Positions 1 through 8,601 of a stretch of DNA of 64,000 nt are shown here, in pieces (within the stretch, counting starts at the first letter, position 1; every line of letters begins with the position of its first letter). The notes below the pieces were generated by a model. That model was not told the origin of the DNA, searched no databases, and saw only the letters and a list, made by a program, of their open reading frames with translations. The stretch comes from Halomonas sp. KAO (GTDB taxonomy: Bacteria > Pseudomonadota > Gammaproteobacteria > Pseudomonadales > Halomonadaceae): positions 1-64,000 of the forward strand of contig NZ_JADNRL010000010.1 in NCBI RefSeq assembly GCF_015595025.1. Reading direction: 5' to 3'. Made by a program: the position numbers and the translations under genes.

Positions 1-1053
1 CAGGCGGAAGAGCTGTACGTGAACATCAACGTGCGCATGGACTCCACCGCCGAGTGGGCCGACTATGTGCTGCCGGCGGCCAGCCACTATGAGGCATGGG
101 ATATCCGCACCCAGGGGTACCACCGCTTCGCCAACGTCTTTACCCGCTCGGTTCCGCCGGTCGGCGAGTCAAAGCCGGACTGGGACATCATGGCGCTGCT
201 GACCAAGAAGATTCAGGAGCGCGCCATCGCGCGGGGCATCGGTCCGATCCAGGATGGTGACGTGACCCGCGACCTGCACACCATTCATGATGACTTTACC
301 CGCCAGGGCACGCTGAACACGGATTACGATGTGCTCAAGCACATCATCGAGGACTCCCCCGAATTCGGTGGCGTGAGCCTGGAAGAGGCCGCCGAGCGGG
401 GCTTTATCGTGATGAACGAACATGCGGGGCTGAATCAGCCTCTCGAGGCGGACAGGGCCTACGACCCCTTCACCGCCCAGACCGAAGGCAAGAAACCCTA
501 CGACACCCTGACCGGTCGCATCACCTTCTACTGCGACCATCCCTGGTTCAAGAAGCTGGAGTCGACCGTACCCACGGCGCGCCTGTTCGCGGGCCCCGAG
601 GCCTCCAACTACCCGTTGAAGTTCTACTCGCCACACTCCCGCTGGGCGATTCACTCCAACTGGCGCAGCAACAAGTATCTACTTCGCCTGCAGCGCGGCG
701 AGCCCAATATCTATATCAACCCCAGGCTGGCCGAGCAGAAAGGGATCAAGGACGGTGACACGGTGCGGCTGTTCAACGGCAACGGGGACTTCTTTGCCCA
801 GGCCAAGTTCTACCCGAGCCTTCCGCCAGACTCGATCATGATGGAGCATGGCTGGGAGCCGCATCAGTATATTCATCGCCGCAACATGAACGTTTCCCAC
901 GCCGTGTTTCTGCAGCCGCTGGAGCTGGCGGGTGGCTGGGGACACCTGAAGTTCATCTATGCCATGTGGAATGCCAACCAGCATATCCATGAGTCCAGCT
1001 ACGACATCGAGCTGGCCAAGGCCGAAGACATCGCTGACCCGCGGGCCGTTTAA
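1..1053 (+). CDS. Molybdopterin oxidoreductase, type II DMSO reductase family, catalytic alpha subunit (3' part)
   Basis: The reading frame is open from base 1, so the 5' part, including any Tat signal and the Mo-ligand region, lies outside the window. About 350 C-terminal residues remain. Motifs such as ADYVLPAASHYEAWD and the final molybdopterin-dinucleotide-binding region (LAEQKGIKDGDTVRLFNGNG, followed by PPDSIMMEHGWEPHQY) match the C-terminal half of the NarG/DdhA/SerA/ClrA/EbdA group. These enzymes are usually periplasmic and pair with an Fe-S beta and a heme b gamma subunit; both are encoded directly downstream. The beta gene starts 12 bases after the stop. The substrate (dimethylsulfide, selenate, chlorate, ethylbenzene-type hydrocarbon or other) cannot be assigned from this fragment. 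Confidence 0.9.
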   Translation, partial: QAEELYVNINVRMDSTAEWADYVLPAASHYEAWDIRTQGYHRFANVFTRSVPPVGESKPDWDIMALLTKKIQERAIARGIGPIQDGDVTRDLHTIHDDFTRQGTLNTDYDVLKHIIEDSPEFGGVSLEEAAERGFIVMNEHAGLNQPLEADRAYDPFTAQTEGKKPYDTLTGRITFYCDHPWFKKLESTVPTARLFAGPEASNYPLKFYSPHSRWAIHSNWRSNKYLLRLQRGEPNIYINPRLAEQKGIKDGDTVRLFNGNGDFFAQAKFYPSLPPDSIMMEHGWEPHQYIHRRNMNVSHAVFLQPLELAGGWGHLKFIYAMWNANQHIHESSYDIELAKAEDIADPRAV

Positions 1054-1065
1054 GAGGAGATTGTC

Positions 1066-2046
1066 ATGGCTGTCAAACGCCAACTCAGCATGGTGCTGGA
1101 CCTGAACAAGTGCATCGGCTGCCACACCTGCTCCGCGGCCTGCAAGCTGATGTGGACCAACCGCAACGGTCGCGAGTTCATGTACTGGAACAACGTGGAG
1201 ACTCAGCCGGGGCTCGGCTACCCGCGGGACTATCAGAACATGGGCGGAGGCTTCGATGCCGATGGTGCCCTGCGCCTGGGCCGTCAGCCGAGCCAGGAGG
1301 ATTACGGCATTCCCTGGGAGTACAACTACCAGGAAGCGCTGATGACCGGTACCGATCCCTGGCTGCGCCCCCACGTCAAGCCGACCTGGGGGGCCAACTG
1401 GGACGAGGACCGGGGCGAGGGCGACTATCCCAACAGCTACTACTTCTACCTGCCGCGCCTGTGCAACCACTGCGCCAACCCGGCCTGCCTGGCGGCCTGC
1501 TCGCGCAACGCCATCTACAAGCGTCAGGAGGATGGCATCGTGCTGGTGGACCAGGAGCGCTGCCGCGGCTACCGCTACTGTGTCAACGCCTGTCCCTACA
1601 AGAAGATCTACTTCAACGAGCAGATCTCCAAGTCCGAGAAGTGCATCTTCTGCTATCCGCGTATCGAGAAGGGGCTGCCGACCGCCTGTGCCCAGCAGTG
1701 CGTCGGCCGGATCCGCTGGATCGGGTATCGCGACGACGAGGAGGGGCCCGTCCATCAGCTGGTCGAGAAGTACAAGGTCGCGCTGCCGCTGCACGCCGAA
1801 TGGGGCACTCAGCCAAACGTCTTCTACGTGCCACCCCTCTCCCCGTCCCGCTACGGTACCGATGGTCAGGAGCTGGATGAGTCGCGCATTCCTCTCAGCT
1901 ACCTGGAGAGCCTGTTCGGCCCGCGTGTGGGTGAGGTGCTCGATACCCTGCAGGCGGAGCGCCAGGCGAAGGCCGAGGGACGCGAGAGCGAGCTGATGGA
2001 TACCTTGATCGGCTACAAGCATGCCGAGATGTTCAAGCTGAGCTGA
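1066..2046 (+). CDS. Molybdoenzyme iron-sulfur beta subunit (DdhB/SerB/ClrB/EbdB type)
   Basis: The 326-residue product carries four cysteine groups: CIGCHTCSAAC near residue 16, CNHCANPACLAAC near 130, CRGYRYCVNAC near 165, and a CIFC...C...C group near 190. In the third group the second position is Tyr where a cysteine would sit. In NarH-like subunits a Trp there goes with a [3Fe-4S] cluster, so three [4Fe-4S] and one [3Fe-4S] cluster are inferred. There is no signal peptide, as expected for a subunit exported as a passenger of a Tat-targeted alpha subunit. GAGGAGAT lies just upstream of the ATG. It should pass electrons between alpha and the heme b gamma subunit. Confidence 0.95.
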   Translation: MAVKRQLSMVLDLNKCIGCHTCSAACKLMWTNRNGREFMYWNNVETQPGLGYPRDYQNMGGGFDADGALRLGRQPSQEDYGIPWEYNYQEALMTGTDPWLRPHVKPTWGANWDEDRGEGDYPNSYYFYLPRLCNHCANPACLAACSRNAIYKRQEDGIVLVDQERCRGYRYCVNACPYKKIYFNEQISKSEKCIFCYPRIEKGLPTACAQQCVGRIRWIGYRDDEEGPVHQLVEKYKVALPLHAEWGTQPNVFYVPPLSPSRYGTDGQELDESRIPLSYLESLFGPRVGEVLDTLQAERQAKAEGRESELMDTLIGYKHAEMFKLS

Positions 2047-2060
2047 GACGAGGAGACCCC

Positions 2061-2801
2061 GTGAGCGCACCATCCCCTACCACACACGCCGGCGAGGCCG
2101 ATCGCCTCGTCGCCGCGGAGACGCTCTACCGTCTGGCCGCCGCGCTGTTTGGCTACCCGCTGGCCGAGACCCAGCAGGCGCTCGAGAGCGGGCGCCTGCG
2201 CGAGGCGCTGACACCCGCCTGGCAGACTCTGACCGGTGAACCCTGGCCGGAACTGCCGGCAAGCCCCGACCTGACCGCACTGGAGCTCGGCTACATGAGC
2301 ACCTTCGTGCAGGGGCGGCGCGGCAAGCCGCGTGTTCCGCTGGTGGCCAGCGCCTACCATGACCTGCTGAACGGACAGACGCCGGGCAGCTTTCTGCTCA
2401 ACGTGCAGGCCTTCTATCGCCACTTCGATCTGCAGGCCGCCCAGGGCGACGAGGGTCATGCCGATGAGCCCGATCACCTGGTGGCCATGCTCGAATTCGG
2501 CGCCCTGCTCTGCCATCTAGAGCACCAGGCGCTGCTGGCCGGGCGTGATACCGCGCCCTATCAACGCGCCCAACGGGACTTTATCGCCCGCTATCTGGAA
2601 CCGCTGCTGACAACCATCCAGGCGCGCTTCCATGCCGAGCGGGTCAGCGGGCTCGACCCGACACTGGCGCACCTGATCGAGGTGCTGCCCCGCTGGGCGA
2701 GCAACCAGCAGGCGGCGCTGGCATCCCGCGTCGGCCCCTGCCCGCCACCCCGCGGTGCCGAAGAACGTTCTGAACTCGATTCCGGCCCGATGTGGGGCTG
2801 A
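2061..2801 (+). CDS. TorD/DmsD-like cytoplasmic chaperone (delta subunit)
   Basis: The 246-residue, mostly helical protein starts at a GTG preceded by GAGGAG, 14 bases after the beta gene. The motif ELGYMSTFVQGRRGKPRVPL and the FYRHFDL...ADEPDHLVAMLEFGALL segment are typical of the TorD/DmsD/NarJ family. These proteins hold the molybdenum subunit for cofactor insertion and Tat proofreading and are not part of the mature enzyme. The gene lies between beta and gamma, as in the ddhABDC, serABDC and clrABDC order known for this enzyme group. The last 25 or so residues are low-complexity and may be dispensable. Confidence 0.85.
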   Translation: MSAPSPTTHAGEADRLVAAETLYRLAAALFGYPLAETQQALESGRLREALTPAWQTLTGEPWPELPASPDLTALELGYMSTFVQGRRGKPRVPLVASAYHDLLNGQTPGSFLLNVQAFYRHFDLQAAQGDEGHADEPDHLVAMLEFGALLCHLEHQALLAGRDTAPYQRAQRDFIARYLEPLLTTIQARFHAERVSGLDPTLAHLIEVLPRWASNQQAALASRVGPCPPPRGAEERSELDSGPMWG

Positions 2802-2848
2802 CCAGGTAGCACGCACAAGGGCCTGTTCCCCTTGCGAGGAGATTTGCC

Positions 2849-3646
2849 ATGACAACGCGTTTCATTCTTCACGGCTCCATGGCATGTGCCCTGGCGCTCG
2901 GCACGGCCGCTGCCTGGGCCGACCATACAGAGATCAATCCCAATATCACTGAAATCAAGCCGGGGGATAGCGTCCAGGCGGCACGCCTGCCCGACAATAT
3001 CTATCTACGCACCCAGGATGACCCGGATGACATCATCTGGGATCGACTGCCGATGTATCGCACCGAGCTGTTCCCGGCGCCGCCGGTCCACCAGTCGGTC
3101 AAGCTGCGCTTCGACGAAGGCGCCAACCGCAGCAAGCATCTCTATTTCCAGGTCGCCCGCTCCAACGAACGCTTCTATGTTCGGCTGCAGTGGAAGGATG
3201 ACAGCCAGGATACCGACACCACCGTGGACAGCTTCCGCGATGGGGTGGCCATCCAGTACGCCATCGGCGATACCGACACCTCCTACATGATGGGATCCGG
3301 CTCGGAAAACCCCGTCAACATCTGGTACTGGCGTGCCGACGACACCGACCGGGTCGAGAACCTCGCCGCCGGTGGTTACCGCAGCACCACGACCCTCGAC
3401 GAGCAGCACGTCACGGGGGCAGGCGCCTACTACCCCGATGCCATCGAGCAGGACAGCCTATGGCGGGTGGTGATGTCGCGGCCCCTTACGGCCGACGGCG
3501 AGTATGACGTGGACCTCGCACGCGAGCAGGTTCCGATCGCCTTCGCCGTCTGGCAGGGCAGCGACAACGAGCGCGACGGCAACAAGCGCGTCACGCATAC
3601 CTGGATCCTGCTGGATACCGGCCTGGAAGGCGCTTCCGACAGCTGA
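2849..3646 (+). CDS. Periplasmic heme b gamma subunit (ethylbenzene dehydrogenase-like family)
   Basis: The 265-residue protein has an N-terminal signal peptide (hydrophobic ACALALGTAAAWA with likely cleavage after AWA). The rest resembles the beta-sandwich heme b subunit of EbdC/DdhC/SerC. Segments such as FYVRLQWKDDSQDTDT, YMMGSGSENPVNIWYWRAD and KRVTHTWILLDTG match the family, in which one heme b is held by a Met and a Lys. Candidate ligands here are a Met of YMMGSG and the Lys of NKRVTH. GCGAGGAGA precedes the ATG. It would exchange electrons with a soluble periplasmic carrier such as a cytochrome c; none is encoded nearby. Confidence 0.85.
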   Translation: MTTRFILHGSMACALALGTAAAWADHTEINPNITEIKPGDSVQAARLPDNIYLRTQDDPDDIIWDRLPMYRTELFPAPPVHQSVKLRFDEGANRSKHLYFQVARSNERFYVRLQWKDDSQDTDTTVDSFRDGVAIQYAIGDTDTSYMMGSGSENPVNIWYWRADDTDRVENLAAGGYRSTTTLDEQHVTGAGAYYPDAIEQDSLWRVVMSRPLTADGEYDVDLAREQVPIAFAVWQGSDNERDGNKRVTHTWILLDTGLEGASDS

Positions 3647-3659
3647 GGAGTTAGCGACG

Positions 3660-4787
3660 ATGTCAGTTTCCCACTTTCCCTCCCACGACCCGCTGGCGCT
3701 GACGCCCGAAGAGTGCGGCCGCGGTCATGCCTGCCAGTTCTGCCCGGATGAGGCGACCTGCCGGCTGGAGAAGGGACATCACGAGAAGCAGCTGCTCGAG
3801 TCGCGCCTGGCGCGGATCGGCCAGATCATCATGGTGATGGCCAACAAGGGGGGCGTGGGGAAGAGCACCGTCTCGGCCAACGTCGCCGCCGGCCTTGCCG
3901 CTCGCGGCTACCGCGTCGGCATCGCCGATGCCGATATCCACGGCCCCAACCAGAGCCGTTTCTTCGGCTTCGTCGGCGAGCGTGTGCGAATCGACAAGCG
4001 TGGCCTTGGTCCCCGCGCCTTTCGGACCGAGGGCATCGACCACCCCATCCAGGTCGGCTCCCTGGCCTTCATGATGGAGAGCGACGACACCCCCATCGTG
4101 TGGCGAGATGCCTACAAGCACGACTTCATGCACCATCTGATCGGCTCGTTCGACTGGGGTCCGCTGGACTTTCTGGTGATCGACATGCCACCGGGCACCG
4201 GCAACGAGCTGATCACCCTGGCCGACCTGCTCGAAGGGCATGACGTGGCGGCGCTGCTGGCCACCACGCCTCAGGAAGTGGCGCTGATGGACAGCCTCAA
4301 GGCGGTACGCTTCTGCCAGGAGCGCGGCATGCCGCTGCTCGGCGTCGTGGAGAACATGGCGGGGGTCACCTGTCCCCACTGTGGGGGTGAGTTCCACCTC
4401 TTCCCGCGTGCTCACCTGGCCGCGGCACTGGCCGAGGTCGGCGTGGACTCCCTGGCGCAGATTCCCCTGTCACCGGCCCTGGCCAGCGGCTCCGATGCCG
4501 GGCGTCCCATCGTGCTCGATGACCCTCAGGGCGCCGAGGCGCGCGCCTTCATGCCCGCGGTGGAGGCGTGTATCGCACATGCCAGCGAGACCTTCGCCGC
4601 CGCCGCCGCCGACTCCCTGCAGGCGCTGAGCCAGCACCCGTCGATGTCTGATGAGCTGTCGGGGGGTCTGGAAGCGGCACTGGCAAGCGTGCCCGACGAC
4701 CAGCGCGACGCCCTGCGTGCGGAGCTGGATGCTCTGCTCGGCGCCGGTGGGACGACACCCTCGGACAACGGCGACGCCTCCCGCTAG
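3660..4787 (+). CDS. Nbp35/Mrp-type Fe-S cluster carrier P-loop ATPase
   Basis: The 375-residue protein starts at the ATG at 3660, preceded by TGAGGAG overlapping the end of the gamma gene. It has a deviant Walker A (NKGGVGKST, about residue 60), a DADIHGPNQSRFFG segment, Walker B (VIDMPPGTGNE) and a C-terminal CPHCGG, all standard for Mrp/ApbC/Nbp35 scaffold ATPases. Unusually, the N-terminus carries C-x5-C-x2-C-x5-C (CGRGHACQFCPDEATC). The last three cysteines have the C-x2-C-x5-C spacing of the ferredoxin-like motif of eukaryotic Nbp35. About 80 acidic, helical C-terminal residues extend beyond the fold. The context suggests Fe-S delivery to this enzyme; this is inference. Confidence 0.88.
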   Translation: MSVSHFPSHDPLALTPEECGRGHACQFCPDEATCRLEKGHHEKQLLESRLARIGQIIMVMANKGGVGKSTVSANVAAGLAARGYRVGIADADIHGPNQSRFFGFVGERVRIDKRGLGPRAFRTEGIDHPIQVGSLAFMMESDDTPIVWRDAYKHDFMHHLIGSFDWGPLDFLVIDMPPGTGNELITLADLLEGHDVAALLATTPQEVALMDSLKAVRFCQERGMPLLGVVENMAGVTCPHCGGEFHLFPRAHLAAALAEVGVDSLAQIPLSPALASGSDAGRPIVLDDPQGAEARAFMPAVEACIAHASETFAAAAADSLQALSQHPSMSDELSGGLEAALASVPDDQRDALRAELDALLGAGGTTPSDNGDASR

Positions 4788-4833
4788 CCCCGGACGCTAC
4801 ACCACACCACTGACTCTGCGAGGACGCTACACC

Positions 4834-6720
4834 ATGCCCCAGGCCCGCCATGGCGATAACGCCCAACCCGATCGCCGCCGCTTCTTCAGCCAGCTGCTCG
4901 ACGGCGCCCGCTCCCGCACGCCCCGGCGTGCCCCCTGGCGCCGGGTACCCGAGGTCGGCGCGGGTGACGGTGATGTGCTCTGGTCCGGCTGGGCCGGCGC
5001 CGGCGAGGTATTCGTGGTCGGCGACGAGGGGATGGTGCTGCGCTACACCGGCGCCCCCGACGCCGTCGGGCAGCAGTGGGAGCGCATGAGCGTGCCCACC
5101 AACCTGCCGCTGCACGGCCTCTGGGGGCCCAGCCCCGATCGTCTGATTGCGGTCGGCTGGATGGGAACCATCCTGCATTACGACGGTGCCGAGTGGCACC
5201 AGCAGCGCGGAGGCCTCGTCGATGACGAGGGGCGCTTCGCCCCCTGCAGCGAAAACACCCCGCTCTTCGCCATCGACGGCAACGCCGCAGGCGAGGCCTG
5301 GGCGGTGGGCGATGACGGCATGATCCTGCACTACGACGGCGGCGAGTGGTACCGGGAGGCGAGTCCGACACGCATCAACCTGCGTGCCGTGGCCTGTGCC
5401 CCCAACGGCACCGTCTACGCCGCCGGTGGCGAGGGGACAGTGCTTCAGCGCAACCTGGAGGGCCGCTGGCTGGCCCTCGACTGCCCCCTGAGTTCGGGGT
5501 TTCAGGCGATGGTGCTGCTGGCAGACGATGAACTGCTGCTGGGCGGCGGGCGCTACTTCGTCGATCAGGGAGGCTTTCGCGGGGAGCTGGTGCGCTACCG
5601 CCATGGCGAGTTCCAGGCACTGACCTTCGAGACGCCGATGCCGCGCCTTCGGGCGCTGAAGGCCTACAAGGAGGGCGTGCTGATCGTCGGCGACCAGGGC
5701 CACCTCTACTACTTCAAGGAGCTGCGTCTCGACCGCCTGGAGAGCAACAGTCACCACGACCTGATGGATATCATCACGCTACCCACCGGCGAGGCACTGG
5801 CGGTGGGTGACTTCGGCACCATCATGACCGCCGCCCCCGACTTCACCGCCGCCCTGGCGCCACCGCCGGCGGCAGCGCAGCCGAGCCCCTGGACCGCCAT
5901 GGCCTCCCCCACCGCCAATCAGCTGTGGGGCATCCACGAGGCCGGTGACGGAACCTGCTACGCCTGCGGCGAGGCGGGCACCGTGCTGCGGCTCGACGCG
6001 GATGGCTGGCGCGCCCTGCCCGCCCCCAGCGAGCTTGCGGTGCACTGCCTGTGGGACAGTGGCAAGGGGCTGTTTGCCGCCGGACAGCTCGGGCGCATCT
6101 ACCGCTTCGATGGCAGTCGCTGGCAGCTGCATTTCGATCTGCATCTCGACCTCACCATCCTCTCCCTGTGGGGCACCGGCCCCGACTCGATCTACGCGGT
6201 CGGCGACGAGGGCTTGATCCTGCACTTCGACGGCCTGGGCTGGAAGCGCATGCCCAGCGGCACCCAGTCGGCGCTCTACAGCCTCCACGGCTGGGACGAC
6301 CGGCACCTGCTGGCGGTCGGCGACTTCGGCCTGGTGTTGCGCTACAACGGCAAGGAGTGGGGCGAGTTCAACGTCGGCACCGAGAACTTCCTGTACGGGG
6401 TCTGGGGACCGACGCTGGATGATATCTATACCGTGGGTCTCTCCGGCACCCTGGCCCATTTCAACGGCCAGCGCTGGCAGCTTCAGCCGACCCGCCTGCG
6501 CGATGACCTGCTGGGAGTGGCCGGCTCCCCGGCCGCCGGCGCCTTTGCGGTGGGCACCCGAGGGCGCATCCTGCGCCTGGAGGAGGGCCAGTGGCTGACC
6601 GAGCCCAGCGGCAGTGATGTCGGCCTGCGCGCCATCTGTGCCACGCGGGATGGCGGCGTCTATGCCGTGGGCGATCGCGGCACGATCCTGCGCCGCGACT
6701 CCCGGCGCCATGACGCTTAG
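4834..6720 (+). CDS. YCF48-like / WD40-like beta-propeller repeat protein
   Basis: The 628-residue protein is made mainly of repeated units of the type AVGDxGxILHYDGxxW (for example AWAVGDDGMILHYDGGEW near residue 155 and SIYAVGDEGLILHFDGLGW near 450). These predict one or two beta-propellers like the YCF48/HCF136 photosystem assembly factors. The N-terminus (DRRRFFSQLLDGAR) is basic but has no hydrophobic stretch, so a signal peptide is not evident. The ATG at 4834 was chosen because the repeats begin soon after it. A 13-base direct repeat (GGACGCTACACCA) occurs at 4792-4804 and 4822-4834. As last gene of the molybdoenzyme operon it may help assembly; no function is established. Confidence 0.7.
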   Translation: MPQARHGDNAQPDRRRFFSQLLDGARSRTPRRAPWRRVPEVGAGDGDVLWSGWAGAGEVFVVGDEGMVLRYTGAPDAVGQQWERMSVPTNLPLHGLWGPSPDRLIAVGWMGTILHYDGAEWHQQRGGLVDDEGRFAPCSENTPLFAIDGNAAGEAWAVGDDGMILHYDGGEWYREASPTRINLRAVACAPNGTVYAAGGEGTVLQRNLEGRWLALDCPLSSGFQAMVLLADDELLLGGGRYFVDQGGFRGELVRYRHGEFQALTFETPMPRLRALKAYKEGVLIVGDQGHLYYFKELRLDRLESNSHHDLMDIITLPTGEALAVGDFGTIMTAAPDFTAALAPPPAAAQPSPWTAMASPTANQLWGIHEAGDGTCYACGEAGTVLRLDADGWRALPAPSELAVHCLWDSGKGLFAAGQLGRIYRFDGSRWQLHFDLHLDLTILSLWGTGPDSIYAVGDEGLILHFDGLGWKRMPSGTQSALYSLHGWDDRHLLAVGDFGLVLRYNGKEWGEFNVGTENFLYGVWGPTLDDIYTVGLSGTLAHFNGQRWQLQPTRLRDDLLGVAGSPAAGAFAVGTRGRILRLEEGQWLTEPSGSDVGLRAICATRDGGVYAVGDRGTILRRDSRRHDA

Positions 6721-6779
6721 CCCTCTGGCCATTGAGATCACCGCCACTGACTCAGGGAGCACAGGGAGATAGCGGAGCA

Positions 6780-6810
6780 GCAGCGCCGGTCGCTTAGCGG
6801 TCGGCGCTGC
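6780..6810. terminator. Hairpin between convergent genes
   Basis: A 14-base near-perfect inverted repeat (GCAGCGCCGGTCGC, loop TTA, GCGGTCGGCGCTGC) sits between the end of the molybdoenzyme operon and the convergent phospholipase D gene. No clear U-tract follows on either strand, so termination here is plausible but not certain. Confidence 0.5.
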
Positions 6811-6863
6811 TCAGATCGCCAAACAGGATCTCGATCAGCGGCTTCTCATCCCCGGCCTGCCCT

Positions 6864-8489
6864 CTACAGCAGCCACTCGATGGGCAGCCACGACATGACC
6901 TTCACAGCGGCTCGGCGCAGCGGCCCGGTATTGGGTTCACTATCGTGAACGACGTTACCCTCCTGGGTTTGCTCATGCCACACCAGATGGCCATCATCGG
7001 CCAGCTTGACCCGGTAGCTCTGCTCGGACACCCGGTGATCAAAGGCGTCATCCATTGCCTTGGCCAGCGCTGGACTCTCGATCAAGAAGCCAATCTCGGT
7101 ATTGAGGCGCGCCGAGCGGGGGTCGAAGTTGAACGAGCCGATAAATACCCACTCCTCATCGACGGCGAATGTCTTGGCGTGCAGGCTCGAACCGGAGCTG
7201 CCAAAACGCCCGAAGGGGCTGCTATGCGTTATCACATCCATGGCGCCGCTGCGCTTCAGTTCGAAGAGCTCTACCCCGGCGTCGAGCAGATCCCGGCGAC
7301 GCTTTGAATACCCGGCATGCACCGCGGCAACGTCCGTGGCCTCCAGGGAGTTGGTCAGCACCCTGACCTGGACCCCCTGCTCCGCCAGGCCCGCCAGCCA
7401 CTCCGTGCCCTCCTCCATGGGCACGAAATAGGGGGACACCAGATCCAACTGGCGCCTCGGCGCGCCGAGCAGATCGCCGAGGCGAGTGGTCAGAAGCTCC
7501 TGCTCCCGGGCCTTTCCCAGCCCCTTGGATGGGTCATCGCTTACCATCCAGGTATTGGCCCACTCGAAGGCCAGATCACCACGGACCATGCCGCTGACCA
7601 GATCGTTTGCCTCCAGTGCCGCCAGATAGCCCTGTGAGCTCGGCAACCCACGCGCCTGCTCCGCCTCGGCGGCCATCTGCGCCAGCCCCTCTCTGCCGAC
7701 ACTCTCCAACAACCGGCTCGCCGGGTAGGACGACTGGCTATGCCAGTAGCGGTCAAAGTCGTCGGAAACGTCTTGCACGACCGGTCCGATCGCCATGACA
7801 TCCAGATCGGAGAAGAGCACCCCGCTGGTGGCACCGAAGTACTCGTCACCGACGTTTCGCCCACCGATGATGGTGACCTGGTTATCGATGGTGAATGACT
7901 TGTTGTGCATGCGGCGATTGGCGCGGGAAAAATCGGTCACATAGCCGATGGCCCGAGGCGAGCGCACCACAAAGGGATTGAAGAGGCGTACTTCGATCCC
8001 CGGGTGCGCATCCAGGGCGGCCAGGGTCTCGTCCAGCCCCACCGTATTGTTATCGTCCAGCAGCAATCTGACCCTGACACCACGATCGGCGGCACGTCGC
8101 ACGGCATCGAACAGCAGGCTGCCCGCGGTATCGTTGTGCCAGATGTAGTATTGCAGATCGAGGGTCTGCTCGGCGGCCTCTGCCAGCAGCATTCTGGCGG
8201 CGAACGCCTCGTAAGCATCACTCAGCGGGTAGATGCCGCTACGCTCAGGGTGTCGATCCACCCGGTCGCGGACCAGCTCGCCCAGGGTGGTATCACGCGC
8301 CTGCTCGAGGGGCAGCGCCCGGGTCATGCTCCGCCCCTCCAGCGAGGGCAGGGTACAGCCACCCAGCAACAGCCCAAGCACCACGCTCAGCACCAGCCCC
8401 CTGACGACTCGCCCCTCGGGCATCGGCGGCTTGCCAAGCGCCTCGAGACTGGGCGAGTCTCGCACCGACCTCTTCGGCTTCATGACCAT
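6864..8489 (-). CDS. Phospholipase D family lipoprotein, cardiolipin synthase-like (ClsC type)
   Basis: The protein has 541 codons from the ATG at 8489, or 519 from an internal ATG at 8423, which places the signal sequence correctly (VLSVVLGLLLGGC with lipobox Cys45 in the long form). Two HKD motifs are complete: HNKSFTIDNQ near residue 195 and HAKTFAVDEE near 440, each followed by the GG or GS and N/D pattern of the phospholipase D superfamily. Length and the C-terminal WLPIEWLL resemble the E. coli YmdC/ClsC group of cardiolipin synthases. The substrate is not proven. The gene is separated from cysS by a strong terminator. Confidence 0.85.
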   Translation of the reverse strand: MVMKPKRSVRDSPSLEALGKPPMPEGRVVRGLVLSVVLGLLLGGCTLPSLEGRSMTRALPLEQARDTTLGELVRDRVDRHPERSGIYPLSDAYEAFAARMLLAEAAEQTLDLQYYIWHNDTAGSLLFDAVRRAADRGVRVRLLLDDNNTVGLDETLAALDAHPGIEVRLFNPFVVRSPRAIGYVTDFSRANRRMHNKSFTIDNQVTIIGGRNVGDEYFGATSGVLFSDLDVMAIGPVVQDVSDDFDRYWHSQSSYPASRLLESVGREGLAQMAAEAEQARGLPSSQGYLAALEANDLVSGMVRGDLAFEWANTWMVSDDPSKGLGKAREQELLTTRLGDLLGAPRRQLDLVSPYFVPMEEGTEWLAGLAEQGVQVRVLTNSLEATDVAAVHAGYSKRRRDLLDAGVELFELKRSGAMDVITHSSPFGRFGSSGSSLHAKTFAVDEEWVFIGSFNFDPRSARLNTEIGFLIESPALAKAMDDAFDHRVSEQSYRVKLADDGHLVWHEQTQEGNVVHDSEPNTGPLRRAAVKVMSWLPIEWLL

Positions 8490-8522
8490 GACAGACCCGC
8501 AGCAATAAGATGTATAAAAACA

Positions 8523-8558
8523 TAGACGCCCGGCCCCTTTCGGCGGGCCGAGCGTCTA
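8523..8558 (-). terminator. Rho-independent terminator of cysS
   Basis: The stem TAGACGC-C-CGGCCC pairs with GGGCCG-A-GCGTCTA and is followed on the minus strand by TGTTTTTATA. It lies just downstream of the cysS stop. Confidence 0.85.
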
Positions 8559-8601
8559 CAGGATGACCTGACTCGATGGCACCTGAGGTTCCCGAGCCAG
8601 G

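Noticed and set aside
679..2073. A 464-codon open frame on the minus strand opposite the molybdoenzyme genes
   Set aside because: It is antisense to two well-supported genes, and its composition (Val/Leu/Gly/Ala-rich) is that of a shadow frame.
4834..4930. Twin-arginine signal in the beta-propeller protein (DRRRFFSQLL)
   Set aside because: The arginines are not followed by a hydrophobic core or a cleavage site.
6781..6870. Short minus-strand frame ending in KPLIEILFGDLSSADR after the phospholipase D gene
   Set aside because: It overlaps the end of the phospholipase D gene in another frame and has no start codon with a ribosome-binding site; it may be chance or a decayed end.
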